DNA of 22,336 nucleotides from an uncultured Coprococcus sp. (GTDB taxonomy: Bacteria > Bacillota > Clostridia > Lachnospirales > Lachnospiraceae): the NCBI GenBank assembly GCA_900548215.1, contig URJI01000047.1, forward strand, positions 1 through 22,336, given 5' to 3'. Below, one piece after another: positions 14,578-22,336 of the stretch. How positions within the stretch are numbered: position 1 is the stretch's first letter; each line of letters opens with the position of its first letter. Under the pieces are notes generated by a model that saw nothing but the letters and a program-made list of their open reading frames with translations, was not told the DNA's origin and made no database searches. The position numbers and the translations under genes were made by a program.

Positions 14578-17052
14578 TTAATAATATGGCTTGCACAGAT
14601 ATTCTTCCTTAGACTCATTATCATCATGTCCTTCCAGATAAATATCGCTCCACTCACTCCACTCAGTCCAGCCGTCCGGTGAAGCATCATCAAGGTCTCT
14701 GAATCTGTAATATGTGACCTTACTGTTATCACATACGATAAGTGAAACTGACGTTCCGATATCCACCTCTGTATACTCTATCTCGCTCTGTTCGAGAACG
14801 GTTCCGGAATATAGGTCAGGGCATGACCTGTACTGTATACTTCCAACTGTAAGGCCGGCATCCTTTATCATACGAATGGCCTCATCCTCTCCGAAACCAA
14901 CTGTACTTGGAACGATGGCTGTCGTAGGTTCAGGCTCCGATGTGTCATCCTCTTCCGGAGTATAATCTTCTGTGGTCGGTTCTTCCGTAGTTGTACTAGC
15001 TGTGGACATCTCTGTCGTGGTCTCAGTGTAAGTTGCCTCGGTGGTATATTCTGTGGTAGATTCCGTGCTGCTGGAAGCAGGTTCATCCTTTGCATTCTCA
15101 CTTCCGTTGCTGATCACAAGTTTTATCTCTGTGTCCGGATAAACCTCTTTGCCAGCCTCAATGCTCTGTGATATGACATGATCCTTTGCAACGGTATCGC
15201 TATACTCATAACCACGGCTTACCTTCAGTCCGCTGCCCGTCAGCAGATTGTCCGCCTCGTCAACTGATTTGTACTCAACATCCGGAACAGTAACCTTATC
15301 ATATCCAAGAGAGACCTTTACACCCAGCTTTAATCCCTCCTGTGTTTTTTCTCCTGCTTTAAGGTCCTGCTTCATGACAATATCCTTGTCAAATGTCTTG
15401 CTTCTGACACTTTCGCTTTTGTAAATATATACATTTCTTTGTCTGGCAAGTTCCCTGGCATTATCCCAGCTTGTCCTTGCTACATTCGGAACAGTGGTTG
15501 TCTTTGAATTATCATAAGCGGGATTACCGGACGATACACAGAGAACCACCTCTGTTCCTTTATCAACAGTATCTCCAGCCTTGATATTCTGACTGTCTAC
15601 ATAATCTGGAGCTATCTCGCTTTCAACGGTATCAAGTTTTACATGCAGCCCCATTTTTTCAAGTTCTGACACAGCAGCATCGCCCGAAATTCCTGTCACA
15701 TCCGGCATCACTACCTGACCCACACCGCCTGATATGACGATCTCGAGAGTCATGCCTTCCTGCACTTCGACTCCACCTTTTATATTCTGGGAAAGTACTG
15801 ATCCCTTTGGGATATCAGTAGATTCTTTTTTGTCCATGATCTTGAAATTCATATTCATATCACCGATCATCTTCTCCGCATCAGACTGGGTGAGGTTGAT
15901 GACATTTGGAACTCGGGTCATGGATCTTGTGTCCGAGCTGGTCACATGCCATTTGATGACGCCTGTCACAAGCAGGACGCCTACCGTCACCACTGCAAGA
16001 ATCGCTGCACACATGACCGCCTTCAGCCATATCGGCCACCGGCCAAAATCCATTCGTCTGGATGTCACCTTATTTCGTGGCACCACATCATCAGTGGTAA
16101 GTTCATATTCAAGTCTCGCCATATCAGGAGTCCTGTCGCTTATCTCAAGACTCATGGCGTTCATTATCGCATTTTCAATGTTGTTCGTGATATCCGGGGC
16201 AAATCTGGACGGTGGCTTAAGGGTATCCTGAGTCTCCCTGTCCATCGAATCTTCCGGTGTCTGTCCCGTCACCATTCTGTAAAGAGTGGCACCGCAGCCA
16301 TACACATCAGTCCACGCCCCCTGCTCTCCTCTGCTCCTATACTGCTCGGGTGGTGCATATCCTGGCTTGACTATGACCGACAGACTTTTGCTGTGATCCG
16401 TCGATGTGGCCTGTCTCGCTGCTCCGAAATCTATCAGTTTTACATCACCGTTTTTTGTGATAAATATATTATCCGGAGCTATATCTCTGTGGAGAAGGCC
16501 CTGACCATGAACGGTCTTGAGAGTCCTCACTATAGGGAGCATCATCTCCACCGCCTTTAACGGTTCTATCCTGCCCTCTCTCGCCAGGTATTGCTTCAGC
16601 GTCTCTCCATCAAGATATTCCATCACTATGTATGCCGTGTTGTTTTCCTCAAGCACATCATATACATCCGTGACTCCCGGAGTTCCCCTGAACTTTGCAA
16701 GTCTTCTGGCCTCATCCATAAATTTGCTTATACCGCCGTTGAACTGCTCCTGTCTGTCCCCGCTGAACACTGATACAGTGGAGATGCCTGCGGATCTGGT
16801 CGCAAACTCTGATGGCAGATATTCTTTTATCGCTATTTTCTTTTCAATGCTGTAGTCATAGCCTATGTACGTAACCGAAAAGCCGCCATAACCTATAGCC
16901 TTTCCCACTATGTATTTGCCGCCAAGTATTGTTCCCGGCATCAGGTGGTACGGCTCGCAGGGCGGCGTGTTCACGGCATATCCGCAGGCTGGACACACAG
17001 TCAGGCTATCGTCAATTCTGGACATACAGCCCATGCACAATCGTTCTGCCAT
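14578..17052 (-). CDS. Membrane Ser/Thr protein kinase with five PASTA domains (paralogue of the preceding gene)
   Basis: An 824-residue kinase starting at 17052 with AAGGAG upstream. It aligns with the preceding gene without gaps for about 650 residues: zinc ribbon Cys 6, 9, 20, 23; GYGGFS 54-59; Lys76; HRD 188-190; DFG 208-210; APPE 233-236; membrane helix about 344-363; PASTA repeats at about 379-443, 446-509, 519-583 and 587-650. After that a Ser/Thr/Glu linker (651-712) leads to a fifth PASTA (713-776) and a short tail containing YYRFRD and WTEWSEWSD (795-803). The catalytic loop is HRDIAPDN, lacking the usual Lys. The extracellular half probably senses peptidoglycan-derived ligands, by analogy with PrkC/PknB. 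The pair looks like a tandem gene duplication whose ends have diverged. The FHA gene downstream begins 33 nt after the stop. Confidence 0.93.
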   Translation of the reverse strand: MAERLCMGCMSRIDDSLTVCPACGYAVNTPPCEPYHLMPGTILGGKYIVGKAIGYGGFSVTYIGYDYSIEKKIAIKEYLPSEFATRSAGISTVSVFSGDRQEQFNGGISKFMDEARRLAKFRGTPGVTDVYDVLEENNTAYIVMEYLDGETLKQYLAREGRIEPLKAVEMMLPIVRTLKTVHGQGLLHRDIAPDNIFITKNGDVKLIDFGAARQATSTDHSKSLSVIVKPGYAPPEQYRSRGEQGAWTDVYGCGATLYRMVTGQTPEDSMDRETQDTLKPPSRFAPDITNNIENAIMNAMSLEISDRTPDMARLEYELTTDDVVPRNKVTSRRMDFGRWPIWLKAVMCAAILAVVTVGVLLVTGVIKWHVTSSDTRSMTRVPNVINLTQSDAEKMIGDMNMNFKIMDKKESTDIPKGSVLSQNIKGGVEVQEGMTLEIVISGGVGQVVMPDVTGISGDAAVSELEKMGLHVKLDTVESEIAPDYVDSQNIKAGDTVDKGTEVVLCVSSGNPAYDNSKTTTVPNVARTSWDNARELARQRNVYIYKSESVRSKTFDKDIVMKQDLKAGEKTQEGLKLGVKVSLGYDKVTVPDVEYKSVDEADNLLTGSGLKVSRGYEYSDTVAKDHVISQSIEAGKEVYPDTEIKLVISNGSENAKDEPASSSTESTTEYTTEATYTETTTEMSTASTTTEEPTTEDYTPEEDDTSEPEPTTAIVPSTVGFGEDEAIRMIKDAGLTVGSIQYRSCPDLYSGTVLEQSEIEYTEVDIGTSVSLIVCDNSKVTYYRFRDLDDASPDGWTEWSEWSDIYLEGHDDNESKEEYLCKPYY

Positions 17053-17097
17053 CGCTTGTTCTCCTTATAGTTTCTTTGATACTTTATCTGATGTTTT

Positions 17098-20000
17098 CTA
17101 ATATTGCTGGTACAAATACTGGGTATCCGTCTCAACCTCTCTTGTGTCAGACTGGTAAGCCACTTCTTCACTCCAATTCGACCATGAGCTCCACACAGGT
17201 TTTCTGTATGTGTACGTCTTCTTTTCTACCTTCTGTCTGGTCTGATAACGGTATACCGTGCCTGCCCAAGTCCACTCTCCTGAGCCCATGACATATCTGT
17301 ACACTATTTTTCCATCACTGTTCAGCTTCCATCTCTCAGTAGAACTGCCATTCCACTTAAATGGATTATGCTTCTGTACTTCATCCCACGGTTTGTAATA
17401 CTCAATTCTAATAGAGTTGGAATTCTGCCATTTGTCTGTTGACTTCCATTCACCATTTGCATATTGGGTGTCATATCTTCCAAATATAGCACCGTCTTTC
17501 GCCTCCACATTGCACGTATCACTTCCGGCCACATAGTTTGGTCCCCAGTCAGTCCAGCCGCTCCAATCACTGTATGAATAACTCGTATCTGTCTTGTAAT
17601 ACTTATAACCAGATGGAGCCGAGCTGCTTTCAGAGCTTATAGTATCGTAGTTCACCACATCCCTGTATCTGTATTTTGTTATGGTTTCGTTATCACATAT
17701 ATAAAGATCTATTTTAGATCCCCGCTCTATTTTTGAGCCTGCACTTATGACCTGATCTAATACCTCATCATCAGAGCTTCCATAATGAGAACGGAACTCA
17801 ATATTACCGACATCAAGACCAGCACTTGTAAGTGATGCAGCTGCATCTCTGTAAGACATTCCCACGACATTAGGTACTTCTACCATATCGCTTTCATCGT
17901 CAGTGTCGTCATCGCCCCAGTCGTAATCATAAGCCGGATCCTCTGTATTCTCAGTAGTTTCAGTATCATCCCAATCACCCGGATCATCCGAACCATCGTC
18001 ATATCCCGGATCATATGGATCCTCGTCCGGATCTTCCGTAGTCGCATCCGGATCTTTTGTATATTCCTCTCTGGTGGTTGGATCCACTTCAGTGTCATCT
18101 GTCTCTACGTAATCGTCAGGATCTGACGGCTGCTCATATGTCGGAGCATCCTTTATACTGTCATCACCGAGACTCACATGGAGAGTAACCGTAGTCCAGA
18201 CTTTGACCTCTTCACCTGATGCTATACTCTGTGATATGATCCTGTCCTTTGCAACCACTGTGCTGTTCTCATATGTAAGTTCAACCTTTAGCTTATTCTT
18301 ACTCATAAGCTTTTCTGCATCGGAGAGCTTCTTGTACACCACATCAGGAACGTGTGTCATATTCACGCCAAGACTTACATCCACACCCACAGGTGTTCCG
18401 GCATTTACACTCGTCTTCTCCTTTGTGTCCTGTTTTGTCACCTCGCCCTTTGGGGCGGTATCACTGTTTTCCGCCGAGGTCTTGTATATATACAGGCTCT
18501 TGCTCTTGGCAGTGCTTCTGGCATCATCCCATTTGCTTCCTACGAACTTCGGAACAGTTGTGGTCTTGCCTGTATCGTAACTGCTCATACCAGTCGATAT
18601 CGTGATACCGACCTCAGTGCCTTTGTCCACTGCCTGTCCAGGCTCATATTCCTGGGCGCACACGTAATCCTTAAGTATCTCACTCTCAGATGTATCTGTC
18701 TTTGCAAATAACCCCAGCTCCTTCAGCTGCTTTTCAGCCTCATCCTGTGAAAATCCTGTGAGATCGGGCATATATGCCTGACCGGCACCGGCTGATATGA
18801 CAACCTCAAGTATCATCTTCTCCTGAACCTCGGTGTTTACCGGTATGTTCTGGGCAAGCACCATATCTTTTGGTATGGTGTCCGATTCAACTTTGTCCAC
18901 TATCTGAAACGTCAGATTTTTATTTCCCGCAATCTTCTGCGCATCATCGACGGTCTGATTCACCACATTAGGCACCCTGGTCTTCGCCAGATAATTCGGT
19001 ATAAGCCTTCGCCAGTTGATGACACCTGTGGCAATGAGCATTCCAAGGATGGCTACACAGGCAAGTGCTGCCGGCACGGATATCTTCATCCACAGCGGCC
19101 AGCGGCCGAAATCCACCTTTTTCTTTTTTACTTTTATACGGGCTACTTCGTCCTGTGTTGTGAGCTCGTAGAAAAGAGTCTGCATATCCGGTGTCCTCTC
19201 CTCTATCTCAAGGTTTAAGGCATTCATGATTGCATTCTCTATATTCTCAGGAATATCCAGAGAGAATCTTGATACATCCTCCAGATTATCCTTTGTCGAT
19301 CTGTCCATGGAATCTTCAGGCGTGATACCTGTGATCATCTTGTACAGAACAGCTCCGCATCCGTACACATCCGTCCACGATCCCTGCTCACCGCGGCTTC
19401 TGTACTGCTCAGGCGGTGCATATCCCGGTGTAACTATGACCGACAGACTCTTGCTGTGGCTGGTGGATGTGGCCTGCCTTGCAGCTCCGAAATCTATCAG
19501 TTTGACCTCACCGTTGCTTGTGAGGAATATGTTGTCCGGTGATATATCTCTGTGAAGCAGTCCCTGTGCGTGAACCTGTTCCAGAGTCCTTATGATAGGG
19601 AGCATCATGGACACCGCCCGTTCAGGCGCAATCCTGCCCTCACGCTCCAGATATCTCTTTAATGTCTCTCCCTCAAGGAATTCCATCACGATATACGCCG
19701 TGTTATTCTCGATCACCACGTCATAGACCTCTGTCACACCCGGAGTACCTCTGAATCTGGCAAGCCTCTTTGCCTCATCCACGAATTTCTCTATGCCGCC
19801 GTGAAACTGTTCAGACTTGTCTCCGCTGAATATCGACACGGTCGATGTGCCAGGTGATCTTGTGGCAAATTCAGATGGAAGGTACTCCTTTATTGCCACC
19901 CTCTTTTCTATACTGTAGTCATAGCCGATATATGTTACAGAGAATCCGCCATAACCGACAGCTCTGCCCACGATATACTTGCCGCCTATTATCGTTCCAG

Positions 20001-20115
20001 GAGTAAGATGGTATGGTTCCTGTGGGCCTGCGTCCGCCGGGAAACCACAATACGGACACGCATTATATGCATCACTATATTTTTTCATACATCCCATGCA
20101 CAATCTATCCGACAT
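17098..20115 (-). CDS. Membrane Ser/Thr protein kinase with five PASTA domains and Trp-rich C-terminus
   Basis: A 1005-residue receptor kinase with AAAGGAG upstream of the ATG at 20115. Order of parts: zinc ribbon (Cys 6, 9, 20, 23); kinase domain about 47-325 with GYGGFS (54-59), Lys76, HRD 188-190, Asn195, DFG 208-210 and APPE 233-236; membrane helix about 344-366; four PASTA repeats (about 379-443, 446-509, 519-583, 587-650); a long Asp/Glu/Thr linker (651-743); a fifth PASTA (745-808); and a Tyr/Trp-rich tail of about 195 residues with WSGWTDW (851-857) and WSSWSNW (975-981). PASTA domains are known in PrkC/PknB-type kinases to bind muropeptides or lipid II, so a cell-wall sensing role is inferred. 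The catalytic loop is HRDISPDN. Unlike typical PrkC it has an N-terminal zinc ribbon and an extra tail. The next gene is a shorter paralogue, 45 nt downstream. Confidence 0.93.
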   Translation of the reverse strand: MSDRLCMGCMKKYSDAYNACPYCGFPADAGPQEPYHLTPGTIIGGKYIVGRAVGYGGFSVTYIGYDYSIEKRVAIKEYLPSEFATRSPGTSTVSIFSGDKSEQFHGGIEKFVDEAKRLARFRGTPGVTEVYDVVIENNTAYIVMEFLEGETLKRYLEREGRIAPERAVSMMLPIIRTLEQVHAQGLLHRDISPDNIFLTSNGEVKLIDFGAARQATSTSHSKSLSVIVTPGYAPPEQYRSRGEQGSWTDVYGCGAVLYKMITGITPEDSMDRSTKDNLEDVSRFSLDIPENIENAIMNALNLEIEERTPDMQTLFYELTTQDEVARIKVKKKKVDFGRWPLWMKISVPAALACVAILGMLIATGVINWRRLIPNYLAKTRVPNVVNQTVDDAQKIAGNKNLTFQIVDKVESDTIPKDMVLAQNIPVNTEVQEKMILEVVISAGAGQAYMPDLTGFSQDEAEKQLKELGLFAKTDTSESEILKDYVCAQEYEPGQAVDKGTEVGITISTGMSSYDTGKTTTVPKFVGSKWDDARSTAKSKSLYIYKTSAENSDTAPKGEVTKQDTKEKTSVNAGTPVGVDVSLGVNMTHVPDVVYKKLSDAEKLMSKNKLKVELTYENSTVVAKDRIISQSIASGEEVKVWTTVTLHVSLGDDSIKDAPTYEQPSDPDDYVETDDTEVDPTTREEYTKDPDATTEDPDEDPYDPGYDDGSDDPGDWDDTETTENTEDPAYDYDWGDDDTDDESDMVEVPNVVGMSYRDAAASLTSAGLDVGNIEFRSHYGSSDDEVLDQVISAGSKIERGSKIDLYICDNETITKYRYRDVVNYDTISSESSSAPSGYKYYKTDTSYSYSDWSGWTDWGPNYVAGSDTCNVEAKDGAIFGRYDTQYANGEWKSTDKWQNSNSIRIEYYKPWDEVQKHNPFKWNGSSTERWKLNSDGKIVYRYVMGSGEWTWAGTVYRYQTRQKVEKKTYTYRKPVWSSWSNWSEEVAYQSDTREVETDTQYLYQQY

Positions 20116-20134
20116 CTTATCTCTCCTTTCGTGT

Positions 20135-22222
20135 CTACTCGACTCTCAATTTCTCTGTGTATGATTCCAGAACCGTAAGCTCTGTGTTCGTATCTATATA
20201 ATTTGCAAATGCTTCCTTGTTTAGAGGAAGTCCCTGTAAGCTTACAAGCTGGCTGTCTGCACCATCCGTATATGATGTTCCAAGGAAAACCGCCTCCTGC
20301 GCTCCCTGTTTGAGCAGGTAGCTGATGAGCATTGAGGCTGCCTTCTTCTCTTTCTTTCCTGCCTCACCATAGATTGAAAGTTCATTTGTAAATCTTACAT
20401 CTATATTGTCTGTACCAATGTTCACAACCTTATATCTTCCGGCCCACTGTCCATTGACCTCAGCGTACTCATCGGTTGAGCCATAGAAGTACAGCATGGA
20501 ATCTTCTTCTGTAAACTTCTTGAATATCTCACCGTTTTCATATTTTGCCCATTTATCAGCCCTTGCTTTATCAAATGCTTCAGCTTTTGCAAGCTGGTCA
20601 AATGATCCCAGCAGCAGATCCTGACATTTTTCAGACACATAATACTGTCCCGGTTTCAGACTGGATATCTGCGTGTAGTCACTTATAACAAGACTGTCTA
20701 TATCCTTCACATCCGAACTTCTTTTGACATAGGCAACCGGTGCCTCAAAACTGAGTGGGATACTGCCGCTTTCCTTTATGCTGTCCTCATATTCTTCCAG
20801 CAGATAACAGTCATCTATACCATCTTCCTTCAGATAGCGGTACACATCTGTCAGATCATCCGCACTGCTCTGAACTTTGTCTGATGCATATTCAGACTGA
20901 TATATAGTTGGCATCTTCCCGTTCTCGTATGCGTTATCGAGCCTTACGCTATATTCGTCCTCCGGTATGAATTCATAGCTTACATCTACATTCTTCTGAC
21001 TGTCGGCAAATGCTTCCACAGCACTGTCCATCATCGCTTCGAGTCCCTTGTCGGTCTGTCCATCCGGGACAGCGATCCATATAGTTACATCCGATGCGGG
21101 AAGTACCGCCTCAGACTTTCTGTCTCTGTATATATAGAACACACCTATAGAAAGCGCTGTCAGGAATACAAGTGCTGCTCCTATGGTTATTGCTCTCTTT
21201 ATCCTTCTCGTCCTAAGTTCTTTTCTCGGTTCTTTAACTTTTTTCCTGCCATCTATGGCCTGCTTGAACTCATCCACATTCTTGAATCTGATCTCCTGAT
21301 GTATGGACATTCCCCTCATGATGGCATTGCTGATATCCTCTGGGATATCGGGGCAGAGCTCCTTTGCAGTCTTCACCTCATCCTGCTGGACTCTGTTAAT
21401 GGACTCATCAGGTCTCACACCAGTGACAGCCCTGTACATCGTCGCCGCAAGTGCATACACATCGGTCCATGGTCCCTGCATACTCTTGGACTGATACTGC
21501 TCCGGCGGTGCGTATCCCGGTTTCAGTATGATGGATCTTGTGAGTTCTTTGTCTGTATCAGAAAATCTCGCCGCACCGAAATCTATAAGTTTTATTCTTC
21601 CGTCATTACAGAGCATGATGTTGTCCGGGCTTACATCCCTGTGGATGATCCCGCCCGCATGCATCTCACGAAGCGCATCTATGACTGCATCAGCTATATG
21701 TATGGCCTCGGCACAGTCTATCCGTCCGCCATTATATTTGAGATAATTCTTGAGTGTGACACCATCCAGATACTCCATGATAAGATATGCGGTATTGTTC
21801 TCTTCAAAATACGCATCCACATGTACTATATTCGGATTGTCAATGAACTTTGCCATATTCTTGGCTTCCTCAAGGAATCTGTCCAGATCAGACAGGTACT
21901 GCTCCCTGCTCTCGCCGGTATAGACGATGACTCTCGGATCTCCCGGAACCCTCTGCACAAGTCCCGTCGGATAATATTCCTTTACAGCGACCACCGTCTC
22001 GAGAACATTATCCCATGCCTTGTACGTAATTCCGAATCCACCAAATCCTATTACTGTTCCTATGATGTATCTTTCATGAAGCCATGTTCCAGGATACAGG
22101 TGATAAGGCTCCTTTGGAGGGCTTCCTTCCATATATCCGCAGAACGGGCATATCTCACGTTCATTTACATTGCCATATACAAGATTGAAAAGATTGAAAC
22201 AGTTCAGGCATCTTCTCTGCAT
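20135..22222 (-). CDS. Membrane Ser/Thr protein kinase with extracellular solute-binding-protein-like domain
   Basis: A 695-residue receptor-like kinase. The start chosen is the ATG at 22222, which has AGGAGA at good spacing; an in-frame ATG eight codons upstream (22246) has a poor site. Order of parts: zinc ribbon (Cys 5, 8, 25, 28); kinase domain about 52-325 with glycine loop GFGGFG (59-64), Lys81, HRD 194-196, Asn201, DFG 214-216 and APPE 238-241; basic stretch; one membrane helix about 343-364; then about 330 extracellular residues. That last part begins like a family 1 ABC solute-binding protein (VTIWIAVPDGQ, 379-389) and ends like one (AASMLISYLLKQGAQEAVF 628-646, LPLNKEAF 665-672). 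Such proteins bind sugars or other solutes, so it is probably a ligand-sensing domain; the ligand is unknown. No transporter permease is nearby. The catalytic loop reads HRDVSPDN, with Ser in place of the usual Lys. It precedes two PASTA kinases, with a 19-nt gap to the next. Confidence 0.88.
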   Translation of the reverse strand: MQRRCLNCFNLFNLVYGNVNEREICPFCGYMEGSPPKEPYHLYPGTWLHERYIIGTVIGFGGFGITYKAWDNVLETVVAVKEYYPTGLVQRVPGDPRVIVYTGESREQYLSDLDRFLEEAKNMAKFIDNPNIVHVDAYFEENNTAYLIMEYLDGVTLKNYLKYNGGRIDCAEAIHIADAVIDALREMHAGGIIHRDVSPDNIMLCNDGRIKLIDFGAARFSDTDKELTRSIILKPGYAPPEQYQSKSMQGPWTDVYALAATMYRAVTGVRPDESINRVQQDEVKTAKELCPDIPEDISNAIMRGMSIHQEIRFKNVDEFKQAIDGRKKVKEPRKELRTRRIKRAITIGAALVFLTALSIGVFYIYRDRKSEAVLPASDVTIWIAVPDGQTDKGLEAMMDSAVEAFADSQKNVDVSYEFIPEDEYSVRLDNAYENGKMPTIYQSEYASDKVQSSADDLTDVYRYLKEDGIDDCYLLEEYEDSIKESGSIPLSFEAPVAYVKRSSDVKDIDSLVISDYTQISSLKPGQYYVSEKCQDLLLGSFDQLAKAEAFDKARADKWAKYENGEIFKKFTEEDSMLYFYGSTDEYAEVNGQWAGRYKVVNIGTDNIDVRFTNELSIYGEAGKKEKKAASMLISYLLKQGAQEAVFLGTSYTDGADSQLVSLQGLPLNKEAFANYIDTNTELTVLESYTEKLRVE

Positions 22223-22270
22223 CTTAAGTCTCCTCTCATTTGCCACTCATTATCTTTGTCAATTCATCTG

Positions 22271-22336
22271 TCACATGAGTCTGAACGAATCGATCTCGTT
22301 TCCAAATCTGATGACAGCACCTGGGTCTATGGACGT
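22271..22336 (-). CDS. C-terminal end of an FHA-domain protein (partial)
   Basis: Only the last 21 codons and a TGA stop are in the window; the rest lies beyond the right edge. The readable end, TSIDPGAVIRFGNEIDSFRL followed by Met, has the pattern of the final two strands of an FHA domain (a turn with D-P-G, then V-I-R-F-G, then a closing hydrophobic strand). It resembles the FHA ends of other proteins in this locus, such as the 121-residue FHA protein ending at 14179. FHA domains bind phospho-threonine peptides. The next gene starts 48 nt downstream on the same strand, so co-transcription is likely. The FHA call is an inference from a short piece; nothing can be said about the N-terminal part. 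Confidence 0.6.
   Translation of the reverse strand, partial: TSIDPGAVIRFGNEIDSFRLM

Noticed and set aside
14077..14682. A 201-codon plus-strand open frame, and many other plus-strand frames across the window
   Set aside because: They lie opposite well-supported minus-strand genes, lack good ribosome sites and show no recognisable domains; they are shadows of the real genes.
14578..20115. Canonical prkC/stkP housekeeping kinase locus
   Set aside because: The usual neighbours (ribosome GTPase rsgA, rpe, prpC directly upstream) are absent, the kinases carry zinc ribbons and Trp-rich tails, and there are two in tandem.
6222..22336. Type VI or type VII secretion locus, where FHA, kinase and PP2C genes can occur
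   Set aside because: No WXG100 protein, FtsK/EssC-type ATPase, sheath or baseplate gene is present in the window. It could lie beyond the right edge, but nothing here supports it.

Overview
The window looks like part of a Firmicutes chromosome, most likely a gut or rumen Clostridia of the Lachnospiraceae type. This is inferred from strong AGGAGG-type ribosome binding sites, moderate-to-low GC, Thr/Glu/Asp-rich lipoproteins, PASTA kinases and kinases of the 'KEYYP ... PGYAPPEQY' type; the species cannot be named. Every gene I can support lies on the minus strand, so the biological order runs from high to low coordinates. No RNA gene, mobile element or CRISPR array was seen.

Region A (22336 to about 6148) is a tightly packed phospho-signalling locus with gaps of 4 to 59 nt and one ATGA overlap. 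In order it holds: the C-terminal end of an FHA protein (cut by the window edge); a membrane Ser/Thr kinase with an extracellular domain that looks like an ABC-transporter sugar-binding protein; two collinear membrane Ser/Thr kinases, each with five PASTA repeats and a Trp-rich WxxWxxW tail; a stand-alone FHA protein; a protein with two extracellular VWA-like lobes, one membrane helix and a cytoplasmic FHA domain; a soluble kinase-FHA fusion; a PP2C phosphatase coupled to it; a zinc-ribbon FHA protein; an FHA protein with a PH-like membrane region; an FHA protein with three membrane helices; and a small membrane protein resembling the membrane half of its neighbour. A hairpin at 6148-6214 closes the run. 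Four kinases and one phosphatase can write and erase phospho-threonine, and seven FHA domains can read it, several of them fixed at the membrane.

Region B (6125 to 1) encodes exported proteins: a transglutaminase-like lipoprotein preceded by an eight-codon leader frame, a 69-residue protein of unknown function, two lipoproteins with Thr/Glu-rich tethers, and a large secreted protein combining a CHAP-like domain, a VWA domain and a class 3 lipase domain (C-terminus outside the window).

Working model (inference): receptor kinases sense a ligand (solute-binding-like domain) and cell-wall fragments (PASTA), FHA adaptors gather phosphorylated partners at the membrane, and the exported enzymes of region B may be the output or act on the same envelope. 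The most unusual elements are the kinase fused to a solute-binding domain, the VWA-VWA-TM-FHA adaptor, and the CHAP-VWA-lipase protein, in which the CHAP cysteine and VWA metal site look degraded while the lipase triad looks intact.
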